Part shown: positions 57,129 to 64,000 of the stretch, piece by piece | Layout: the number at the start of each line of letters is the position of its first letter | Position numbering within the stretch: position 1 is the stretch's first letter | Assembly (NCBI GenBank): GCA_014338405.1 | Contig: JTDE01000122.1 | Span: 79,542-143,541, forward strand | DNA length: 64,000 nt | Direction: 5' to 3' | Origin: Paragonimus skrjabini miyazakii | Taxonomy: Eukaryota > Platyhelminthes > Trematoda > Plagiorchiida > Troglotrematidae | Translations under genes and position numbers: made by a program | Notes under the pieces: generated by a model | What the model was told of the DNA's origin: nothing | The model's database searches: none | The model's input: the letters and a program-made list of their open reading frames with translations, nothing else

Positions 57129-57289
57129 TCATTTGTACGTCGACCGTAACGATGGACTTGGACGAATGATTGATTGGTTACAAGCTTTTGGAGATAATTG
57201 TCTATAATCAACAACAAGACCAATTAGGAAGTCAACATTGGCGAGTAGTGTGATTGGGATGATGGTGATCAGCTGTTCTACCATCTTTA
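57129..57289 (-). CDS. candidate 3' terminal exon with poly(A) signal, membrane segment
   Basis: On the minus strand the acceptor GGTTAACTGTTTCAG precedes 57289. The frame (two bases, then 52 codons) ends at TGA 57131-57129, and AATAAA lies at 57107-57102, 21 bases beyond the stop. The peptide starts KMVEQLITIIPITLLANVDF and continues LIGLVVDY, a plausible membrane helix, followed by a polar Ser/Pro/Arg tail. All three signals fit a last exon. The family and the upstream exons are unknown. Confidence 0.32.
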
Positions 57290-58817
57290 CTGAAACAGTT
57301 AACCACATTTGCAACAATCGTTATAGGACAAATGTGAGTGTGTGAATACGTTATATTGTGTAACATATATACACAGATAGCTCGCAGGTCTAGCTGATAT
57401 TGATTCCTTTGTGAGTTACGGGTGAATCCACTTCCTGCTTAACACCATTAACCAGTAATAACTCGGAAAACCATGTCATTTATAAAAACTCACGTGTGAA
57501 TTGACTTGCAGATTATGAGTGCGTACGTTTAACGTAAATCGCAGCTACGTCGAGGGGACGACAAAAAATTGTCATCAATACAATAAGCGTATTCCCATAC
57601 CTATTAGTTAAATCAGCTGAATATATCAGGCCAGCAAGAGGACTACTCTTTAAACACAGTGGATAGGTGTAGGATAGCTTACACATTTCTGTTTTATCTT
57701 CGGCTTCGTCGACATAACAAAACCAGCCTGAAACAGGCTCATTTGGACCTAAATGGATGAAATCCGCTTTGTGCTTATACTAAATGCGTTCAACACTGTG
57801 TTTCTTCAGCCTAAAATTACCTAACATATTTGCCATATTTTCAGTCTTGATTTCCGTTCTATTTTCTTGAACATTTTTAGCAGTATGAGAATTTACCCTC
57901 AGATTTGCAATCAAGTTGTTTACCTGGTTTGTTTGCCAGCCATCTCATGTTTCCCTTAAGTTATAAAGTCCTGCGGCAATACACTATTGTGTTGAAACGA
58001 AAAATGTTGGCGGTAAGATTAGATAGTAAGTAGGGAAGATTGACGCCGTATGATTTAAATCTAAACTTAATCGTTCGTATTACGATATATTTATATGTAC
58101 ACGATTTCAATGCACAATATATCAACAGAAAACCAATAATACACGCAGTACCAGGGCAACATCAACCTGGCAAACAGGCGGATGTTGCCAGTTTAGGATA
58201 ACCGTGAGAAATCGTAAGGGACATCCGTTTGATTATAACAACACATTCCCAGAAACCACACGAAGCTTCCGTCACTTAAATGAGTGAAAAGGTAATGTTT
58301 TGCAACCGATGACAATGATTACCTTGGTTGTCAGCTGCTTTTCTGCCTGAAGGCATTTCGGTAGCTGATGCGCAACTGCGATAACGTGGTGCCACGGGGA
58401 AAACGGCGCTACAAATTTTGTGCAATATTTCTATTCTGATTCAGAACGCTGTGTGACTTAGTCAACCAAACAACCAACTGTAGTCGACTGCCACGCATGA
58501 AATACCATTCTTCTCGAATTTCAGAAATATTTCATCATGGTTGCCAGCACTATTTTAAACGTTTGAATAGATATTATTACCATTTTGGTATTAATCTTAA
58601 CCGGTTCAAAAAATGATATTTGTTCGAACTATGTTTTAAAATTAGTATGCAATAGGCAGTAATCATCAATAAAATGGCAACTGTTTTAGATGGAATTTTT
58701 CAAATTCCACTGGCGTGGATATCATTTAACTGGATTCTTGTTTAATTCGGAATCAACCTGTAGGTGTTAACCATACCAAAACGAACAAGTAAGTTGACTT
58801 TACTATTTTATTTTTAG
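57290..58817. other. non-coding stretch
   Basis: No supported feature. If the 57129-57289 exon is real, this is probably its upstream intron. Confidence 0.45.
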
Positions 58818-59040
58818 AAAACTGGGAAAGTACGAGCTTGTTCTGATGAAGCCTGGATTAAACTTATCGAGCCCGAAGATAAAAGTCATTTGTTACAAAT
58901 CTATTCACATTTGACAATAAAACTAAACTTTCAGCATACTTTAATCACGTGGGCGGTGTTCTCACCTGAGAAAAGGTTTATAGCATATAAATTAATGGCC
59001 AATGGTGTACTCTGGTATTGTGTATTGGGTTGTAACACAA
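58818..59040 (+). CDS. candidate internal exon, unknown protein
   Basis: A long T-rich tract ends in TATTTTATTTTTAG at 58817, and a GTACGT donor follows 59040. The 223 bp between are open in one frame (74 codons plus one base), with an in-frame stop just after the donor, as expected of an internal exon. The peptide starts KTGKVRACSDEAWIKLIEPE and continues with hydrophobic strands near ITWAVFSPEKRFIAYKLM. It reads like a beta-rich soluble domain. The family is not recognised. A 97-codon minus-strand frame overlaps (58931-59224). Confidence 0.32.
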
Positions 59041-59620
59041 GTACGTAATAACTGAATCCTGTTCGATACAGAAGAAATCGGGCAAAACTTAAAAGAACAA
59101 AAGAAAATTGCAAACTAAATTTGCAAATCAGTGGATATGTGGACAACGAGTGCAAATCAAATTTGAAAACCTTCCAAGCATGTAATAGAAAATCCTCAAA
59201 TAAATCCTGAAACAAACCCGGCAAATAAACTGTTTTGCCAGACAGTCGTGACTATGCACCAAAAATGATTAACGATATACCTGACTTGATGAATTTCCTG
59301 AATCGAATGGAAGGCGACAGTGAGACAAGGACAACCGACTGAAATAGACTGACTTCATTAGCGCATATTTACAATTAATCACATTCTTTCGATTAAATCT
59401 CGTTTCCCTCGGCAACGTGGCTTGTCTACTACATACTGAGATAGAATAGGACTTTGGCTGATAGTTAGCATGCGTAACTCTGCCTAACACACAGCTACAC
59501 AGCGTTCAACCTAGGTTCGAGAAGGGGTAGGAAGGAAAAAGCTACACACATTTTAAAAGTGCATTTAAATTCGTGAACTTTTCTGCAGCCCTTCTTAGGA
59601 CAAACAGGAAAATACTGTGA
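59041..59620. other. non-coding stretch
   Basis: Nothing supported. The last part may be decayed Penelope-like sequence upstream of the recognisable RT motifs. Confidence 0.4.
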
Positions 59621-60298
59621 TTTGACGTATTGTCCTTACTTATCAGCATGCCGCTGATGGAAACCATTAATTTTGTTTATATTCTGTTTGAGAACCTTGA
59701 AACTAAAGTTCAACTTCACAACGCGCACTTTTGAATACTACTGTTAATACACACTACCAACCTCAAACTTCAGTTTAACGACTAAATCTAACGCCAGATT
59801 GATGGGGTTGCTAAGGACTTTCCGTTGGTTCTACTGCCTGCCAACTCTTGATTCTGAACAACCAGCTAGTTGAAGTGATACAAAAACGAGTTATAATCTA
59901 AGGTATGTAGACGATATTTGAAGTGGATTGCTTAAATTGCACCCAGAAGCTGTTAACAACTGTTGACAGGACTCGGAACAGCATAACTTTCAACTTCCGA
60001 CGAAACGTAATAAGATCGAGATGCACCACTCAAATTATTACAATGAAACGTCATTCAGAAAAAAAAGGAGTCGTCAGTACCTAATGTTCCACAGATATCT
60101 GCAAATTAGAATCAAACTTGGCTTGGTACGCTGTTCGATAAACATAAAAAGCGAATCTGTATGGAGGAGACGGAATATGCTGTATTAAAGGAGGTACGAA
60201 GGATTCTTAGTACTAATACTTTTCCCTGAAGGTTCATCAGTAACCTTTTGGAAGTGAAGGAGTATTATGTATTACGGGACATCCTTATTAACAAAAAG
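59621..60298 (+). mobile_element. Penelope-like element RT remnant, copy 3
   Basis: It opens with FDVLSLLISMPLMETINFVY (family: SFDVxSLFTNVPLxET) at 59621, then RQIDGVAKDFPLV (family: RQIDGVAMGSPLGP) at about 59797. The catalytic YVDD follows at 59904-59915. After a frame change, QYLMFHRY and LGTLFDKHKKRICMEET (family: LVRTLFDRAKRICTEET) appear at about 60120-60180, then KEVRRILSTNTFP and EYYVLRDILINKK. Unlike copies 1 and 2 it retains the connector toward the endonuclease but lacks the N-terminal fingers. Many stops and frameshifts show it is inactive. Confidence 0.85.
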
Positions 60299-62050
60299 AT
60301 CTAATTTGCTTTACTATCAAAATGGGCCGCAGCGATGAAGCGGATGTTACGTCAAGTAAATTATGCCATCAATATGAACTGTTGTGCTCCACAGTATGCT
60401 TATTCATTTTATTCAGAACTGGCGGTACCACTGCGTGTTGAAGTTAACATGATTAATAATGTTGCTACATCCTGGATCTACTTCTTTGGCTGGTAATGAG
60501 GTTCATCATGCACTGGTCGCATTACTAGGAGATTATCTGAGGGAACCCACTAACACTGCCGTGCTTGGCTTTGTTCTGTGAAAACAAAGAACATCGTTTC
60601 ATTGTTCCTGAATGATTTTTGATTTTGGGTGGCAAGCAGACAAGAGAAGAGCGGTCCGTTTCAGGTGTTTGGCGAGTTATTCTGAGCCGTTAAATGTCAC
60701 AAACTATCGATGGCCAAATCGATCGTTACTGGTCCACCTGGTCCGGATTTCAGTTTCAGAAACAGTTCGTTTAAACCACTGGCATTCACCGGTCAAACAC
60801 ACTATCACGTCAATGAAAGAATCTCTCCTCGTCTTACTGACTCGGTTTCTTCAGCATTGACTACCGCAGGCCTAATTCGCTTGCGTTCCTAGTCTTTGAA
60901 AAACAGTATTGATCGTCCGCCCAGTCACCATGTTCATTCTTTAACTAAGCATTAATAATTTGTCTTACTGAATCTGTCACCACGATTCTTATTCAAAGAA
61001 GAGTTTCAGAGCCAATAGAAACGAGTGAACTATTATCGTATTCGCAGCCAACCGGCTTGAACTGTGCTTATAATATGAACCACCGGTCAATGAAACAAAC
61101 GTTCGCAACCGAGCTACTCAGGACCTAAGACTTCCGCACAACTACCTCTGGCCCACCTAATCTAATTGAACGAAAAGAAGCAGAGCAAAATTCGGTTTAT
61201 TAACTTTTACACAAACTGTGAAGCAAAACTGTAAGCATGGGCACCAGCACACTCAACGCAATACCACTGAACTCGTCCATAGTTGTTTGTCGATCAGTGT
61301 TTGTGCTCATTTTGCTTCAACGTAGTTCAGCAATGCTAGCAGACTGAGATGATCACTGGGGAAACGAATTTCTAAAATATTCCAAGCAACTACATCCTCT
61401 TGATATCGTCTGAGAGTGATTTCGAAGACCACGGAGAAACTGTGACCCTAAGTACGTTCTCAAACCACGTCCGCTGCTGGTTACTATTCACGTTGCATCT
61501 GACTTCCAGAGTCTAATGGCGTCCCAACGAGTCAGCTACAATAAAAGTGCTAACTCAGTTAGAATACGCTCTGGCCGGGACAAATACACACAGCTGCGGT
61601 CGGCGTCTGATAGCCCGGGTGTCGATGAACGTAAATGCATTGACACTACTGTGTACAGAAAGGTTTAATGCTGTGCATGCTTTAGATCGGTAGAGATTCG
61701 CGACATCACTTATTGGTTTGTACCGTCTAACAGTGACCCGCATAAATTATCTGCCCCGGCCCGCTAACTTAGTTTCGATAAGTGCTCCTCGACTTCTCGG
61801 AATAACTTTCTTAGCAGCGGAAGTTACAGAACAGACGTATGCAACTTGACCAACAGAACGCTCACAGTAAGTGTATATTATCACAAGGTCTTGTGCAACT
61901 GCTCCCGACATGACCCCGAGTGACCTACATGCAGAGCACAGATTGACCCCGAGAGTTCAAAAATACAACCATTTGCATCCATGCAGTAAGGGATGGTGAC
62001 ATGAAAACACACCGATGAAGCTCTTCTCACTCCATGAGTCTCATGAGATA
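60299..62050. other. stretch without a supported gene, locally G+C-richer
   Basis: Overlapping plus-strand frames at 60612-60860 and 60710-60892 start with ATG but have no splice or poly(A) support. From 61000 to 62000 the base composition is higher in G+C, and a 62-codon minus-strand frame (61555-61743) is open. It might be another eroded element, but no motif identifies one. Confidence 0.35.
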
Positions 62051-62169
62051 GATTCATCTACTAAGCTTCCTCTAAATTGTGAGACTCTTCTGTTGTTGTC
62101 TTCCCACGAACACTACTCAACTCTTTAATAAACTGGAGGGGCTTCGATACCTCTGTTCCCAGTGAAAAC
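62051..62169 (-). repeat. dispersed repeat family A, copy 2
   Basis: The reverse complement matches 16534-16655 (see that entry). On this copy the shared frame (LGTEVSKPL...) stays open to a TAG TAG pair near GAAGCT. A 73-codon minus-strand ATG frame in a different reading (62125-62346) overlaps it. Confidence 0.75.
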
Positions 62170-62442
62170 TTGCTGTGAAAAGGATGAGCGGGATGGCGAA
62201 TTGTCCATCTCGATGTGACAGCGTTTCATAGTGATGAGAAACTCGATGAAGGAGGTCGTGTGACTGTATGTGGGACAACACTTAGATAACCCAGGTATTC
62301 CTGACCGAGTGCTACTGGATCTTCCGGAATCCGTCTGTTCAAACATTAATAATGGGAGATTTGAATCGCTAAGAGCTAGAAGTCAGGAACGATGCAATAA
62401 ATACTGCAACGTCTTCCTCTGCTGAGATCGAAATGAAGAGCA

Positions 62443-62462
62443 ATATATATATACATATATAT
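62443..62462. repeat. short (TA)n microsatellite
   Basis: A TA run with one TAC interruption. Confidence 0.8.
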
Positions 62463-63129
62463 CACGGCTCCAGTTGGTTGTATTAACCATGGAATAATTG
62501 AATTTAGTTGTTTACATGGAACTCGACTTAGTCTCCAAAATACGAGACCAAAAGCCTACCGTGGGGCATATTTCGTCGGGATGAAGACACAGCATGGCAG
62601 GGTTCAATGGTCTGACTCCATCACCTTCTTCATTCTACATGATAATTGAGAGCTCATTGTTGAGGAAACCTCTGATGCAAGTAGTACTCACGTTCTATTA
62701 AGATATTTTTGATGTGGTACGAAACCCAGAAGTCTAAGAAATAGAACCAAAGGTCTGATTACACTGGAACATCCAGCCAGGGACAGGTTCAGATTGGAAC
62801 AAACTGAACTTGGATTTGTCGATTACGTCATATGGCTTAATTGTGACATGGTTGTTATGATGGAGGATCAACTTCGTCATCCACGCGGAGTTGAGTCCCT
62901 TGCACTTCTCCAGCGAAGTTGCAACACATACAATGTGTAATGTTGGGATTTCGCAACCGGAAACCTCCAATAAATTTATCAATATAGATGCACGGTCCAT
63001 GAACAGTAACACCTGACAGCTGATACACGGCTTTGTAAACGGTCCGGCGTTTGAAAAGCAGTATTGAACTATGGATCAGCATGTATAGGTCATTGCAAAT
63101 TGACAAATTAAACCGCGATATTTTCTCAC
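62463..63129. other. downstream region of the 63.1-63.3 kb candidate, ambiguous frames
   Basis: On the minus strand two frames are open over the same DNA (62855-63106 and 62734-63012). A third (FNTAFQTPDRLQSRVSAVR, about 63068-63010) would join in phase to the candidate first exon at 63130-63309. The second exon cannot be chosen from sequence alone. Confidence 0.3.
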
Positions 63130-63309
63130 CTGCGGCACGGATTTACAGTTACTAAGTAGTTGAAAGAAATCTAACAATTTTTCCCTAGTACCTGTGACAC
63201 TACATTTTGTGTTTTTGTTGACCGTGCCACTCGTGGACTCTGACTTGACGTTTTTCAACCGTAGTGCCAAATCGTTGATTGTCACTTGGTGTCTCAGTTT
63301 TGTGGTCAT
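63130..63309 (-). CDS. candidate first coding exon, unknown protein
   Basis: A minus-strand ATG at 63309-63307 opens exactly 60 codons to a near-perfect donor CCGCAG|GTGAGAAAA, ending on a codon boundary. The frame continues past the donor to a stop 17 codons on, as an intron would. The peptide starts MTTKLRHQVTINDLALRLKN and includes REKLLDFFQLLSNCKSV. It is soluble and helix-rich, with no signal peptide. Downstream, the in-phase continuation FNTAFQTPDRLQS after ATCCATAG is one possibility. The family is not recognised. Confidence 0.33.
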
Positions 63310-64000
63310 GTTACTGAGCTGCTTATTTTCAATTTTTGTTTAAATGTCATATTTTACCAGTTTATTTACACATGGGTAAAATGACGAAGACAGCTTGTTG
63401 CATTATCGAAATGGGCGTGAATATCTTGTCCGAAAGTATTATCCAGATTGAGATGCTTTGTCATCTAGACACCCACTTCATCGTGGAAATTGATATATCC
63501 AGGATATGAAGGTCGCTTGGTTTGGGTCCACACAAAACTGTCGCACAACACTGGTTTTGGTTAGGTGATTGCGATCAGTGATCACACACTGACAATATTG
63601 CGAACTGTTCGAAATATACCGATTAAAGGACATGATACGTCTCTCAAAAGTTCCGTGTGTTCGAAATCTTGCTTTGTTCGCAGTACATGAAACTCAGATA
63701 ACTCGGACAGTGTGCAGGTTACAGAACGTTCACCAACATTATGCCTCTATGTGCGAGTTACTAATTTTGCGCATTTGTCTTGCTGAAAGAATGCAAAATA
63801 GCTTTCCTAAAGTCCTCGTTTAAAGAATCTATTGTTTGCCGTTTGAGCGAACTGAATCCTCACAGTTGCAGGGTTTACCGCGTAGTAAGTCCACTTGCCA
63901 AGACAAATGAACCAGTTGTGGTTAAAAATTGGCCAGCTAACACATTTTTCAGTGCTAACCAACACTATTTTATTCTGTATATATTTATTAATCAAACCAA
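63310..64000. other. end of window, one weak ORF
   Basis: An ATG at 63632 opens 63 codons (+, starting MIRLSKVPCVRNLALFAVHE) with a good acceptor-like TTGCTTTGTTCGCAG inside. There is no poly(A) signal near its stop at 63823. Nothing else is supported, and a gene could continue beyond the window edge. Confidence 0.35.

Noticed and set aside
58850..58895. CTGATGA string suggesting a hammerhead ribozyme, as known in schistosome repeats
   Set aside because: No GAAA core partner follows after a helix II, and the bases lie inside a good open exon candidate.
62855..63106. 83-codon minus-strand frame as second exon of the 63.1-63.3 kb gene
   Set aside because: Its phase does not follow from the first exon's donor without an acceptor that I cannot find. 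Another frame fits better, so the exon was left undefined.
1..64000. Bacterial-style operons, ribosome binding sites, CRISPR arrays and rRNA genes
   Set aside because: None present. The splice signals, retroelements and gene density indicate animal nuclear DNA.

Overview
The window looks like eukaryotic nuclear DNA from an animal with a large, intron-rich, AT-leaning genome. A flatworm, probably a parasitic fluke, is the best inference. The reasons are several decayed Penelope-like retroelements, a divergent rhodopsin-family receptor of the kind flatworms carry, and long gene-poor stretches. A 100-base run of N (31912-32011) shows this is scaffolded draft assembly. Organism identity is inference only, because no rRNA, mitochondrial or other diagnostic gene is present.

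Only one protein-coding gene is certain: a 483-codon, 7-transmembrane G-protein-coupled receptor at 25755-27206 (+). It has an upstream splice acceptor, an upstream ORF that overlaps its start codon, and an unusual 78-codon block in intracellular loop 1. That block has the ends and length of an in-frame, stop-free intron.

The other clear content is mobile-element debris. Penelope-like reverse transcriptase remnants lie at 17665-17835 (-), 17913-18563 (+), 19203-20319 (+) and 59621-60298 (+). A GIY-YIG endonuclease remnant lies at 32205-32520 (-), beside the assembly gap. A probable LINE endonuclease relic lies at 51623-51891 (+). There is a possible short LTR plus primer-binding site at 43011-43170 (-). 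Two small dispersed-repeat families each have two copies: 16534-16655 with 62051-62169, and 36545-36591 with 43435-43481.

The other open frames here are mostly 60-110 codons. My rough estimate for this base composition is that well over a hundred frames of 60 or more codons would arise by chance, so length alone proves nothing. I list candidate exons only where a good splice acceptor, a donor or a nearby poly(A) signal agrees with the frame, and I give them low confidence. None matches a family I can name. The best clusters are 44.2-48.1 kb (+), 22.8-24.4 kb (-), 9985-10614 (+, two phase-compatible exons), 57129-57289 (-), 58818-59040 (+) and 63130-63309 (-, first exon). No tRNA, rRNA, CRISPR array, operon or bacterial-type signal was found. 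I did not find a convincing new multi-gene system. The most unusual object is the receptor and its loop.
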